This document shows positions 37,842 to 46,780 of a DNA stretch of 64,000 nucleotides, in pieces. The position numbers and the translations under genes were made by a program. This DNA comes from Spirochaetota bacterium (lineage in GTDB: Bacteria > Spirochaetota > Brachyspiria > Brachyspirales > JACRPF01): contig JBBTBY010000054.1 of NCBI GenBank assembly GCA_038043445.1, forward strand, positions 1 to 64,000, given 5' to 3'. Position 1 is the first letter of the stretch. Every line of letters starts with the position of its first letter. Below the pieces are notes generated by a model, which had not been told where the DNA came from, did no database searches, and saw nothing but the letters and a program-made list of their open reading frames with translations.

Positions 37842-40748
37842 CTATTTCCCCAAAGCCGCTATCGTCTCAAGCACGGTCCTGTGCGCCGATGCGAACGCGC
37901 CGGTATCCTTTGTCTGCGATATGATGACATCGACCGTGTTCTTGAGCACCTTTTCCGCGGAAACGGCAGCCGCTTCTTTTCCCGCTCGGCGAGCTTTGAC
38001 TATTGATTCCTTGAGGAGCCAGAGATATGCGTATTCTTCCACGCCGTCGCGCCAGGCTTCCCAGCGGCGGCTCGGTATCTGAACCTCTTTTTTCGTCACA
38101 TGCGCCGGTGCGGTCGCTGCATCGTAAATGATGGAAAAGTCGATGCGTGCGCCGTCAAAATCCGTCCATGCGCTGTTCTCTCCTTTCGTCCAGCCGGTAT
38201 CCGCGTAATCCCAATGGCCGGCACCGGTGATGCCATACTGCCATGACTGCCAGAGCATACGACGGTAATGCCCGAGGGGATGGAATGTCTTGTCCGGTCC
38301 TTCGCAGTTATAGGTATAAAACTGCTTGCCTGCGTTCTTTTCTTCGGTGAAGAACCGGATGCGTTCCTCATCGAGGCGTCCGGCGACAAGATGCGGGCAC
38401 CAGACGTCGACGAGCGGCGCGATCGATCTGCTCGCCGCCACCGTGGTCGCCTGCGTCGGATCAACGAAGATACGCAGGTTCGGATCGGCCTCTTTGAACA
38501 TCGCCCATATTTCTCGGCCGCCGGCATTGATGAGCTTGTCATTCGGCTCATCGATGGGGTACATCGCATAATCCGCATAGGTAAGCCCGAGCGATGCGCA
38601 ATGCGAGACCACCTGTGCCGTAAGCGACTTCATTGCCGATTTCCATTCCGCCGAGCCGAGCTTGAACGTCTTTCCGGCAGTGAAATCACCGAGCGGTTTA
38701 TTGATACCGTTCCCGATATCGCCGAAATAGCAGAAGAAAAAGAATTTTTTTATCCCGGCATCGCGATGAAGTTTTATCACGTCATCCAGCTTTGAGAAAT
38801 CGACCGCCGTGACATTCCCGCCGTCATCAAAGGTGAATTTCGGCATCTGTGCCGGATGAATGACCGCCGTATCGATGTAATGCGCGGCTAGATCGGCCAC
38901 CGCTGCCTTCACATCCGCGGCTACCGGAGCAAAATTGATATATGCCCAGTTATAGGTCGAGACCGGTATCGGCCGCGGGAGCATGACAGGGAGCACTTTC
39001 ACCGAAAGGGCTATCGTATACGCGCCCTTCCCGGTCGAGAGCGATAGTGTCCCGCTGTACTCCCCCGCCGGCGTATTATCGGTCTTCACCTGCACCCAGA
39101 ACGCACGATTGTTGCCCGGCGCTATCGGCACAGTTCCGTCCGCAAGCGGAAGCGCATCGGGGCGGAGGAGCCCGTCATTACATTCAACGTTCTCAGCGAA
39201 CCGCAGTACAATGTTCTTTTTCGGTATCGATGCGCCCGTGCCGGCCAGATCGGTCGCGTTGATCATAACGTTCCGGACACTATCACCGGCATTGAACACG
39301 GCGAACGATATCGACTCATATTCATCGGCGCCCATGACAAGTGAAAGTGACTTGCAATCGGATGCCCCTTCCGGCGGAAGATCGAATGCGCCGAAATCGT
39401 TCCATCCGCTCCCCGCATGCACGACCATCGATTTTCCCGGGAAACGTATCGCCGCCGCCTTTGCATTGACGATGCCCGCTTTGTCGCGAAGCGCCGTGAG
39501 CGCTCCCCGATCGGCTGCGTTCTGTGCTTCCTTTTCGATACCGCCGATCTCTTCGGCGAGTGCGGCATCGTTCTTTGCAAGGAATTCCTTGAGCGGCCTG
39601 AGTTCACCGAGCAGCGCCGCTTTCTCGCGCGCTGATTTGCGCATATCGAATATCGCCGAACCGAGCATGTCGGTCGTATACGTCGTGCCGGTAAGCGCTA
39701 CCGACGAAGGAGGGAAATCGCCCTTGATGACCTCAATCTCATCGGCGAACATATAGCTGCCGTTCGCGACAAGCGAAACGGCGATATAGCGTCCTTTCGT
39801 CCTCAAGTCGTTGAGATGATACCGTGCCGCATACCACTCGCCGTTCTTATCAGGCATGAGCGTTCCGAACCGGCGTCCCGCGTGATAGAAATTCTTTCCG
39901 TCCTCGCTCACGAAAAATACCGCGTCGGGAAAATTTACCGATGCCGCTTTCGCGCCGCCCGCAGTGTTGACCGCAAGCTCGCGTATCGGCTGTGTGGTAC
40001 CGAGATCGACGATGATCTCCACCCGCCCGGCATTCACCCAGCCGACCGTCGACTTCTGTGTCCAGAAATATCCCTCCGTGAACGCGCCGTCGGTAAGCTG
40101 CTTGTCGTCGTCGGCGTCCATGCACAGCGAATAGTTCGGTTTTTTCGACATCGTATATTTTTTTTCGAGCGCGAGGTTCACTCCGGAAAGGGCTTTTGTT
40201 CCCGTCGGCGCTGCGGTGGCAACGGGAACTTCTTTCCCCTCGCGCACCTCCACATCATCGAACCACACGGTACCCGATCCCTGGTGGAGATACAATATCA
40301 CCGTTGTCATCGTCTGCGATCCGGAGTTGAACGGGAGTGATATCCGCTTCCATGCGAACGTGCCCTTCAGTGTTTCCGATGCCTTCAGAGTACCGCCGTC
40401 CTTACGCCCGAGGTAGAGCTTAACGCCGAGGCCTTTTTCCGAAAGCACTACGGTATCGCCTTTGACCCAGACACTGGCGATATAATCGGTATCCGGCTTC
40501 AGCTCGATGTTCTGCCGTATCTGTGAATAGCTGGAAGTGTTCTTATGGGCGATACGCACGCCGTTCTTTCCGGTGCGGAATTGCGCATTGTCGGCCAGAA
40601 CCGCGGCTTCTTCGCCGGACGCCTCGGTGTACTGCCAGCCGGCCGGTTTACCGCCATCAAGTGCTTCAAAACCGGGGTTTTTCAACATATTCGCCTGCGG
40701 AAATACCGTTGCTGCTGCAAAGATCAGGATGGTGATGCACTGTTTCAT
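37842..40748 (-). CDS. Large secreted carbohydrate-active protein: CBM, F5/8-type and DUF4091-like domains
   Basis: 968 residues with signal peptide (MKQCITILIFAAATVFPQA). Residues about 22-170 form a CBM4/9-like sandwich (NMLKNPGFEAL, TVWFDDVEVREG); about 190-345 an F5/8-type domain (NLALEKKYTMS, VEIIVDLGTTQPIRELAVN); about 350-430 a helical spacer; then a beta-sandwich and a barrel (DYAMYPIDEPNDKLINAG, MLWQSWQYGITGAGHWDYAD) typical of DUF4091/GH123-like proteins, with IDEPN as a likely catalytic segment. First gene of the operon. Probably hydrolyses a glycan at the cell surface or in the periplasm; linkage unknown. Confidence 0.85.
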   Translation of the reverse strand: MKQCITILIFAAATVFPQANMLKNPGFEALDGGKPAGWQYTEASGEEAAVLADNAQFRTGKNGVRIAHKNTSSYSQIRQNIELKPDTDYIASVWVKGDTVVLSEKGLGVKLYLGRKDGGTLKASETLKGTFAWKRISLPFNSGSQTMTTVILYLHQGSGTVWFDDVEVREGKEVPVATAAPTGTKALSGVNLALEKKYTMSKKPNYSLCMDADDDKQLTDGAFTEGYFWTQKSTVGWVNAGRVEIIVDLGTTQPIRELAVNTAGGAKAASVNFPDAVFFVSEDGKNFYHAGRRFGTLMPDKNGEWYAARYHLNDLRTKGRYIAVSLVANGSYMFADEIEVIKGDFPPSSVALTGTTYTTDMLGSAIFDMRKSAREKAALLGELRPLKEFLAKNDAALAEEIGGIEKEAQNAADRGALTALRDKAGIVNAKAAAIRFPGKSMVVHAGSGWNDFGAFDLPPEGASDCKSLSLVMGADEYESISFAVFNAGDSVRNVMINATDLAGTGASIPKKNIVLRFAENVECNDGLLRPDALPLADGTVPIAPGNNRAFWVQVKTDNTPAGEYSGTLSLSTGKGAYTIALSVKVLPVMLPRPIPVSTYNWAYINFAPVAADVKAAVADLAAHYIDTAVIHPAQMPKFTFDDGGNVTAVDFSKLDDVIKLHRDAGIKKFFFFCYFGDIGNGINKPLGDFTAGKTFKLGSAEWKSAMKSLTAQVVSHCASLGLTYADYAMYPIDEPNDKLINAGGREIWAMFKEADPNLRIFVDPTQATTVAASRSIAPLVDVWCPHLVAGRLDEERIRFFTEEKNAGKQFYTYNCEGPDKTFHPLGHYRRMLWQSWQYGITGAGHWDYADTGWTKGENSAWTDFDGARIDFSIIYDAATAPAHVTKKEVQIPSRRWEAWRDGVEEYAYLWLLKESIVKARRAGKEAAAVSAEKVLKNTVDVIISQTKDTGAFASAHRTVLETIAALGK

Positions 40749-40772
40749 ATGACAACCTCGTATCGGGGAAAT

Positions 40773-40838
40773 ATCAAGTTATACGTATAACTTGATTATA
40801 TGTACGTACAATATAATCGATTCTCCGTTGTTTGTCAA
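40773..40838 (-). promoter_or_regulatory. Consensus promoter with two palindromic operators
   Basis: On the minus strand TTGACA (40833-40838), 17 bases, TATATT (40810-40815), in front of the gene at 40748. TGTACGTACA (40801-40810) overlaps the -10 and matches the core of the AraR operator. Just downstream a perfect 24-base palindrome (40773-40796; half-site ATCAAGTTATAC) would lie over the start of the transcript. Both are AT-rich in otherwise GC-balanced DNA. A plus-strand TATAAT (40812-40817) shares the same bases and may serve the divergent HD-GYP gene. Confidence 0.72.
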
Positions 40839-40935
40839 GGAAGCAGAAATAACCGCGGACGATCCCTGTAAGATTTTTCCCTTCTGTGCGTTCCATAGAT
40901 GTAGTTCAAATGACACAAGACAAGGAGAGCGGCCA

Positions 40936-41565
40936 ATGATCGAGACGAAAGACCCGCATGATGCGATATCCGACAACAGCATCAAAGCGATGATAAAACA
41001 CATAAGCGCACATAATACGGATATCATGCGCCATTCCATGCGCGTAGCGACCTATGCGGTCAATATCGGGAAGACGATGGGCGTTGCCGCGAATCAATGC
41101 AAGTCATTGCTCCATGGCTGCCTTATCCACGATATCGGCTATCTCTGGGTGCCAAAAGCGATATTCCAGTCGCCCCGAACGCTCGCGCTGCACGAAAAAG
41201 TGAAGATACACCGCCATGTGGATTTCGGGCACTACTTCGTTTCCCGGCACATCGAGAACCCCGATGTCATCGATATCGTGAAATATCATCACGAACGTAT
41301 CGATGGAAAAGGATATCCGTACCGTATCGGGGGCACGAGCATTCCGCTCCTGCCGCGCATCGCTGCAGTGGCGGACGCCTACGAGGCGCTCACCGAGAAG
41401 CGCGCATATCGCCCCGCGTTCAAGCCCGAGATAGCGCTTAATCAGATACACCGGTCGAGCGGCAGACAGTTCGACGAGGATGTCGTGGGGGCCCTGCATG
41501 AGTACGTCGCATCGACGAATACCGACAGCGGGAGCAGGCCTTCTTTCGATTTCGATGCGCCATGA
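40936..41565 (+). CDS. HD-GYP domain protein (putative cyclic-di-GMP phosphodiesterase)
   Basis: 209 residues. Metal-binding HD at H65-D66 in LIHDIGYL, later HRHVDFGHYF and the GYP motif HHERIDGKGYP at residues 118-128, then IAAVADAYEALTEKRAYRP. HDIG is followed by Tyr where Lys is common, while the main ligands are kept. It should hydrolyse cyclic di-GMP, or a related dinucleotide, in the cytosol; no sensor domain is present. The start at 40936 has AAGGAG nine bases upstream; the longer frame runs into the promoter of the divergent operon. Confidence 0.88.
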   Translation: MIETKDPHDAISDNSIKAMIKHISAHNTDIMRHSMRVATYAVNIGKTMGVAANQCKSLLHGCLIHDIGYLWVPKAIFQSPRTLALHEKVKIHRHVDFGHYFVSRHIENPDVIDIVKYHHERIDGKGYPYRIGGTSIPLLPRIAAVADAYEALTEKRAYRPAFKPEIALNQIHRSSGRQFDEDVVGALHEYVASTNTDSGSRPSFDFDAP

Positions 41566-41578
41566 CCGCGTACCGATG

Positions 41579-41606
41579 TTGACAGGAGGGGTGCTATGCG
41601 TATACT
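41579..41606 (+). promoter_or_regulatory. Promoter of the ECF sigma operon
   Basis: TTGACA (41579-41584), 16 bases, TATACT (41601-41606), about 60 bases before the ATG at 41666. Looks like a housekeeping-sigma promoter rather than an ECF-type one. Confidence 0.6.
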
Positions 41607-41665
41607 GACGAAGGTATGATCGTCGTATCGCATCATAAGCGAAGCATGTGAGAGAATGAGGAGCT

Positions 41666-42172
41666 ATGGACCGTACTGAGGCAGTATTCGCACAGCTGAC
41701 CGGAAAATTCGGCCCGATGGTGTTCCGTGTAGCGGCGAATTATCTCGGCAATGACGATGACGCAAAGGATGTTATGCAGGAAGTGTTCATCAAATTCTTC
41801 AGGCGCTACCGCGATGCCGAGCCATCAGGGGCGTACTCTTCATTGTTCTACCGCATGACGATAAACGCATCATGCGATCATTGGAGAAAGAACCGCAAAC
41901 GCCGGCATGAGCAGATGGACGACGCGTCCGCGGCGGATACGGAAAGTCCCGAGGCGGCGGAGACGCGCCGTGAGGTACAGACGGCGATAGCCTCTTTGCC
42001 GGAACAGTATCGCGCGCCGGTGATACTGCGGTACATGGAGGGCAAGTCGAGCAAAGAAATATCGGAAGTTCTGCATGTCAGTGTATCAGCGCTCGACGTC
42101 CGTCTCTATCGCGCCCGTGAAATGCTCTCGAAAACGCTGTCGCATATATTCCCCGCGGGAGGTGCCGTATGA
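41666..42172 (+). CDS. ECF-type RNA polymerase sigma factor
   Basis: 168 residues. Region 2 is VFRVAANYLGNDDDAKDVMQEVFIKFFR (in part), region 4 is LPEQYRAPVILRYMEGKSSKEIS and ISEVLHVSVSALDVRLYRARE. No extra C-terminal domain. GAGGAG precedes the ATG. It overlaps the anti-sigma gene by four bases, so the pair is translationally coupled. The promoter it recognises cannot be deduced here; the third gene of the operon suggests an envelope or surface process. Confidence 0.92.
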   Translation: MDRTEAVFAQLTGKFGPMVFRVAANYLGNDDDAKDVMQEVFIKFFRRYRDAEPSGAYSSLFYRMTINASCDHWRKNRKRRHEQMDDASAADTESPEAAETRREVQTAIASLPEQYRAPVILRYMEGKSSKEISEVLHVSVSALDVRLYRAREMLSKTLSHIFPAGGAV

Positions 42173-42987
42173 CATGCCGAAAGACCGCTCTTCTCCTCGA
42201 CCGGTACGCAACGGATGAGCTCGCCGTAAAAGAGCGTTCGCTCGTAGAGGCACACCTCAACGGATGCGCCGAATGTTCAAAGAGGCTTGCAGGCATACAT
42301 GCGCTTCGCGGCGTCATCTCCTCGGCACGCACCGATGCGGCCCCGTCCATACTGCCTGAGCTTCGAACATCTATGGCCGAGCCGTTGCAGCAAAAGAAGC
42401 CGCGTGTACCGTTCGATACGATACGCACACGGCTTGCAACGCTCCGTATGCCGCAGTACCTGACCGCAGCTGCTGCAGTCGCGGCGGCGGTCATCGCGAT
42501 AGCAGTGCTCCCGTCCCGCATCGGCGATCGCTCGCTGCCGCGGCTCTCGGACGCGACACGCATCAAGGGAACGAATGCGATATTCATCTACCGAAAGAAC
42601 GGTGATTCACAGAGCCGTCTTACGAACGGATCGCTCGCGCAGAAAGGCGATATTTTTCAGATATGCTACATCGCCAACAATGGTTCCCACGGCGTACTTT
42701 TCTCGGTCGATGGTCGCGGCGGTGTAACGCTCCATCATCCGTCGAGGGCGGACGGATCGACCGAGCTCATCAGGAACAGAGAGACCTGCCTTGACCGTGC
42801 GAATGAGCTCGATGATGCGCCCCGGTATGAAAAGTTCTTCCTTGCCGTTGCGCCACGGGCGATGGATAGCGCATCGGTCATCAATGCTGCGAAAATAGCG
42901 GCTCGCCGCACGCATGATATCGATGCATCGGTACTGTCCGTGCTCAGTAATTATTCCGTTACAACGTTCACACTGAGGAAGCAATAA
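42169..42987 (+). CDS. Zinc anti-sigma factor with extracytoplasmic DUF4384-like domain
   Basis: 272 residues. The ZAS motif H29-x3-C33-x2-C36 (AHLNGCAECSKRL) binds zinc and sequesters the ECF sigma factor. One membrane helix near residues 105-122 (YLTAAAAVAAAVIAIAVL) places residues 130-272 outside. That part (RKNGDSQSRLTNGSLAQKGD, FSVDGRGGVTLHHPS) resembles DUF4384-type domains often seen with caspase-like proteins. Coupled by overlap to the sigma gene and two bases ahead of the caspase-like gene, so the outer domain may sense or bind that secreted partner; the last point is inference. Confidence 0.82.
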   Translation: MTCRKTALLLDRYATDELAVKERSLVEAHLNGCAECSKRLAGIHALRGVISSARTDAAPSILPELRTSMAEPLQQKKPRVPFDTIRTRLATLRMPQYLTAAAAVAAAVIAIAVLPSRIGDRSLPRLSDATRIKGTNAIFIYRKNGDSQSRLTNGSLAQKGDIFQICYIANNGSHGVLFSVDGRGGVTLHHPSRADGSTELIRNRETCLDRANELDDAPRYEKFFLAVAPRAMDSASVINAAKIAARRTHDIDASVLSVLSNYSVTTFTLRKQ

Positions 42988-42989
42988 CC

Positions 42990-45359
42990 ATGAACATGAA
43001 AAAAGCCCTCGCATTGACCGTCATTGTGTACGCATGCTTCGCTCAGGCCGAGAGCGGTATGCGGCGATTCGGCATATTCGCCGGCGCAAGCCGCGGGGGC
43101 ACGCTCCCTGAGCTCATCTATCCATTGAGCGATGCAAAGTCGCTTTCCGAGGTGTTCGTCACGCTCGGCGGATTCGATGAGCGTGATACGACCGTGCTTG
43201 CCAATCCCACACTCGCCGATCTCAGGAACGATATAGCTGCGCTCAAGGCAAAAGTGGCCGCCGCGAAGAAAGAGAAATTCCGTGTTGAGATGATATTCTA
43301 TTATTCGGGGCATTCCGATAAGACGGGCCTTCTCCTCGGTGACGAGGTCTATCGCTATGAGGACCTCAAAAAGGACACCGAAGGGATAGCGGCCGATATG
43401 CGCATCCTTATTCTCGATTCCTGCATGTCGGGTACGCTTACGACGCTCAAAGGATCGAGCGCGCGACCGCCATTCCTTTTTGACAGCACCATCGATATGG
43501 AAGGCTATGCCTTTCTCACCTCCTCTCGTTCTACCGAGTATTCGCAGGAGTCGGACACGCTCGGTGGTTCGTTCTTCACGCATGCGCTTATTTCGGGACT
43601 TCGCGGGGCAGCGGATACCGTCGCCGACGGACGGGTGACGCTTGATGAACTTCGGCAGTTCGCATCGCAGGAAACACGCAAAAAGACCGAGCATACCACC
43701 GGCGGCGTGCAGCATCCAAGCTACAGCATGCGTGTCAAAGGCTCCGGTGATGTGGTCATGACCGCGCTCGGCAAGCTTTCATCGTCCATTTCGCTTGCGG
43801 ATAATGTTGCAGGCCATGCCTATGTCCGCGGTGAGAACAGCAGGCTCATCGCGGAGATGACGAAGCAGGAAGGAAAAGCAATGACAATAGCCGTTCCCGA
43901 CGGGAAGTATGTCATTACCCTGGAAAAGGACGGCCGCTGGTACGAGGCGAGGTCCGAGGTGTCGAAAGCGAAGGCGTCGACGCTCGGGCGAAATGCGTTC
44001 AGGCAGATACGAGTGCGCACGGCTGCGGCGAAGGGCGGACCGGCAGTGTACCGTGTAGCGGTGCTCGATTTTGTATCGAAAGGGAATGCCGCACGTGCCG
44101 ATGCGAACGTGATAACGGAACTGTTCCGGACGGAACTGGTGAACGGTAAGCGCTATGATGTCCTTGACCGCAACAATATGGATATGATACTCAAGGAGCA
44201 GGAATTCGTGAAAAGCGGCTGCACGGAGAATACCTGCGCCGTGCAGATAGGGAAGATACTGAACGTTGATTACATGTTCTTCGGCAATCTCATGAAGATG
44301 GGTAATCTCTACTATGTAAGCGCCGGTATTATCGATGTTGAAACATCACGCATCGTGAAAAGCGAACGCGTGAGCATGAAGTCGCTCGATGAGAGCACGA
44401 CCGTGCTCGCCGATCTGTTGAAGCGGCTTGCGGTCGATGCCGAAAGTACGACAGCGGTCGCCGCGGTGCAGCCGGCGTGGGCGGCCGCACGGGAGAACGC
44501 TCCGTTCTCGGCACGAAGCGGCTTCACCGCACTTGCATGGAACGGAAGGATTTGGCTCTTCGGCGGATACGAGCCTGCGACGAAGAAAACGCTCCGTGAT
44601 GTCTGGTCGACATCGGACGGGACCAATTGGCAGCTCGCGAACCGGAAAGCGAATTTCTGGGACCGCAACCGCCATGCGTCAGCGGTGTTCAATAGTGCGC
44701 TCTGGATAGTCGGCGGTTTCCAGGCGAACTCCGGCGGCTTCAACGGCTCGATGAACGATGTGTGGCGTTCGACCGACGGTACGAACTGGAGCCAATTCAT
44801 GCGCAGTACCGGATTTACCGTTCGCGAAGGGCACACGCTTGTGCCGTTCAAAAATGCGCTCTGGGTTATCGGCGGTTTCGCCTTCCGCGAGAACGTCAAT
44901 GATGTGATACGCTCGGACAGCGGCAGCAATTGGCTGACCGTAAACAGCAACGCGCCGTTCTCGGCACGCAATGAACACACCTCGTTCGTCCTGGGCGATT
45001 CGCTCTATATCGCCGGTGGTATCGGAGAAGATGGAAATGCGATGAACGATATATGGAAGACGAGGGACGGGAAGCAATGGACGCGAGGGACGGGGCCGTT
45101 CTCACCGCGCTTCGGGGCGCGCACGGTGGTCATCGGCACAGCCGTGTATCTCATCGGCGGATGCGACGGGAAGAACGGCATGAACGATATCTGGCGGTCT
45201 GTCGACGGCGTTACCTGGACCGCGGAAGCGGCGCCTCCGTTCACCGGGAGATTCCTGCATGAAGCCGTCGCATTCAATGGAAGTATATGGGTCATCGGCG
45301 GCGTCACCGACGATTCGTACGAGGAAGCGCTCAATGATGTCTGGTCTTTGTCGAAGTAA
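42990..45359 (+). CDS. Secreted caspase-like (C14) / CsgG-like / kelch-repeat protein
   Basis: 789 residues, signal peptide MNMKKALALTVIVYACFAQA. Residues about 25-250 form a caspase-fold domain with catalytic His108 (FYYSGHSDK) and Cys145 (LDSCMSGTL). About 355-490 resemble CsgG/TolB-like lipoprotein-assembly domains (VAVLDFVSKGNAARADANVI, YDVLDRNNMDMILKEQEF, DYMFFGNLMKMGNLYYV). About 500-789 consist of six kelch-type repeats marked LFGGY/IVGGF/IGGV and DVWxSxDGxNW, giving a beta-propeller. AGGAAG lies upstream. The operon context suggests regulated surface proteolysis or a sensing platform. Confidence 0.85.
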   Translation: MNMKKALALTVIVYACFAQAESGMRRFGIFAGASRGGTLPELIYPLSDAKSLSEVFVTLGGFDERDTTVLANPTLADLRNDIAALKAKVAAAKKEKFRVEMIFYYSGHSDKTGLLLGDEVYRYEDLKKDTEGIAADMRILILDSCMSGTLTTLKGSSARPPFLFDSTIDMEGYAFLTSSRSTEYSQESDTLGGSFFTHALISGLRGAADTVADGRVTLDELRQFASQETRKKTEHTTGGVQHPSYSMRVKGSGDVVMTALGKLSSSISLADNVAGHAYVRGENSRLIAEMTKQEGKAMTIAVPDGKYVITLEKDGRWYEARSEVSKAKASTLGRNAFRQIRVRTAAAKGGPAVYRVAVLDFVSKGNAARADANVITELFRTELVNGKRYDVLDRNNMDMILKEQEFVKSGCTENTCAVQIGKILNVDYMFFGNLMKMGNLYYVSAGIIDVETSRIVKSERVSMKSLDESTTVLADLLKRLAVDAESTTAVAAVQPAWAAARENAPFSARSGFTALAWNGRIWLFGGYEPATKKTLRDVWSTSDGTNWQLANRKANFWDRNRHASAVFNSALWIVGGFQANSGGFNGSMNDVWRSTDGTNWSQFMRSTGFTVREGHTLVPFKNALWVIGGFAFRENVNDVIRSDSGSNWLTVNSNAPFSARNEHTSFVLGDSLYIAGGIGEDGNAMNDIWKTRDGKQWTRGTGPFSPRFGARTVVIGTAVYLIGGCDGKNGMNDIWRSVDGVTWTAEAAPPFTGRFLHEAVAFNGSIWVIGGVTDDSYEEALNDVWSLSK

Positions 45360-45464
45360 AACGCGGTTGAACACGGCAGTGATCGGACAATGCGGAATAT
45401 CACCGCAGGATATACGGCGCCTCGCGCATCGGTGCTGAAAGCGAAATAAGCGAGAGTATGAATC

Positions 45465-45587
45465 AAAACCGCCGCTCACACCGACGACAATGCCGGTCCT
45501 GCCGAGCCTTTTCATTGTCTGCCGGATAAAGACTTCGATGCGCGCACATTCCTTCTTCGGGTTTGCTGCCGGAATATCGAGTTTCAT
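45465..45587 (-). pseudogene. nadE: nadE remnant: N-terminal stub of NAD synthetase
   Basis: ATG at 45587 reads MKLDIPAANPKKECARIE, then VFIRQTMKRLGRTGIVVGVSGGFDS, which matches the start of NH3-dependent NAD synthetase (FIR...G..GVVVGxSGGxDS, the P-loop of the ATP pyrophosphatase fold). Immediately after SGGFDS the family sequence is lost. The rest of the gene (about 200 residues) is not present in the window. The remaining bases 45360-45464 show no other gene. Confidence 0.65.
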
Positions 45588-45665
45588 GCTCCACCACCAG
45601 GTTACGGTCAGTATAACGCCTTCGATGATGCCGTCAATCAAAGGAATGCTGCGTTTCTCGGGTAT

Positions 45666-45694
45666 TTGACAATATGTTCATATTGTATTATAAT
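45666..45694 (+). promoter_or_regulatory. Consensus promoter with operator in the spacer
   Basis: TTGACA (45666-45671), 17 bases, TATAAT (45689-45694), both perfect. Inverted repeat ACAATATG-TT-CATATTGT (45669-45686) lies between and over the -35. The predicted transcript start is only about 14 bases before the ATG at 45715, where no ribosome site is seen, so the gene may be read from an almost leaderless message. Confidence 0.78.
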
Positions 45695-45714
45695 TGTTGT
45701 ATCATATTTGTATT

Positions 45715-46770
45715 ATGAAATATAAAGACCTTGAAAAAACGATAACCGCGGCCATTTCCTCGGGGAAATATCATACCGATGATGTACTTCCCACGGAAGA
45801 GGAATTGTGCGGGAAATACGATATCTCACGCTCTACCGTGCGGCTTGCCTATAACAGCCTTGAGAAAAGCGGAATCATCTACCGCGAGAAAGGACGCGGG
45901 ACTTTCGTGAAAGGAAGCAGAAGAAAGCGCTCAATCTACACGATCGGTCTTATATTCGACAGACCGAGGGATGCGCCGTTCATCGGTACCAATGTATACA
46001 TCAATGCACGCATGGAAGGAATGCGGAGCGTGCTGTCGAAAGCGGGGCATACAGCATCGCTCATCGTCGTCGACAGCGAGCATGATGATTACTGCGACCT
46101 GGAGCGCATGACTCCGGACGGCGTGCTCGATCTCGGCAATACGATATCGCCGCGGTTGAAGCGCCTGCTTACGGAGAAAGGCATCCCGCTCATCGGCGTA
46201 AGCGGCGGAGCAACGCCTCGTTATGACGATATCCCCTATGTACTTACCGACGAAGCCCCCGGCGCAAAAGAAGCCGTGGAATACTGCATCGCGAAAGGGT
46301 ACGATTCGTTCGGCTTCATCGGCACCTATCCTGAGCGCTATCTGCGCTTCAACGAACTCCTCGCGGAACACGGACGGTCGATATCGGAAGAGCACACCTT
46401 CATGCTGCCGCCGATGCCCTGGTACAATGTATCCCATATCAAACCGGCAATGAACGTCCTTGATCATCTCAAGGCGAAGGCATCGCATCCCTCGCTCTAT
46501 TTCTTCTCTACCGATGAGGTCGCGTATCATTTCACGGTGCTCCGCGAGGCTTCGGAAAAGAGAACGGCGGAATACGGCATTATCGGTTTCGGCAATGTCG
46601 AGGAGAAAATGGGCATACCGGAGCATGAGCGCATGGTGAGCACGATCAACTCACCGGCATTCGAAAGCGGCGCGGCGGCGGCCGAAATGGTCGTCGGGCT
46701 TATCTCCGGGAACGACGTTATAACAAGAACGGTATCATCGTCATTCATACCAAGAAAGACCACGCGATAA
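45715..46770 (+). CDS. GntR/LacI-hybrid transcriptional regulator
   Basis: 351 residues. N-terminal GntR winged helix (LPTEEELCGKYDISRSTVRL, YREKGRGTFV) and C-terminal LacI-type ligand domain (TIGLIFDRPRDAPFIGTN, YDSFGFIGTYPERYLRF, YGIIGFGNVEEKMG). The start at 45715 follows a consensus promoter; the frame extends upstream into the -10 box and cannot start there. The gene is separated from the preceding operon by the nadE stub and leads the group of secreted glycosidase-like genes, ten bases before the first, so it is probably their sugar-responsive repressor. Confidence 0.9.
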   Translation: MKYKDLEKTITAAISSGKYHTDDVLPTEEELCGKYDISRSTVRLAYNSLEKSGIIYREKGRGTFVKGSRRKRSIYTIGLIFDRPRDAPFIGTNVYINARMEGMRSVLSKAGHTASLIVVDSEHDDYCDLERMTPDGVLDLGNTISPRLKRLLTEKGIPLIGVSGGATPRYDDIPYVLTDEAPGAKEAVEYCIAKGYDSFGFIGTYPERYLRFNELLAEHGRSISEEHTFMLPPMPWYNVSHIKPAMNVLDHLKAKASHPSLYFFSTDEVAYHFTVLREASEKRTAEYGIIGFGNVEEKMGIPEHERMVSTINSPAFESGAAAAEMVVGLISGNDVITRTVSSSFIPRKTTR

Positions 46771-46780
46771 CGGAGGAAGC

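Noticed and set aside
40812-40817. Strong plus-strand promoter for the HD-GYP gene
   Set aside because: TATAAT is present, but no convincing -35 hexamer lies 16-18 bases upstream.
41596-41619. Tiny frame ATG-CGT-ATA-CTG-ACG-AAG-GTA-TGA (MRILTKV) after AGGAGG
   Set aside because: It overlaps the -10 box of the promoter at 41579-41606, so it would not be fully transcribed, and seven codons give no support for a peptide.
45005-45466. Minus-strand frame covering the kelch region
   Set aside because: It lies opposite a strongly supported coding frame and shows no protein-like features; the nadE stub is the only real minus-strand signal.
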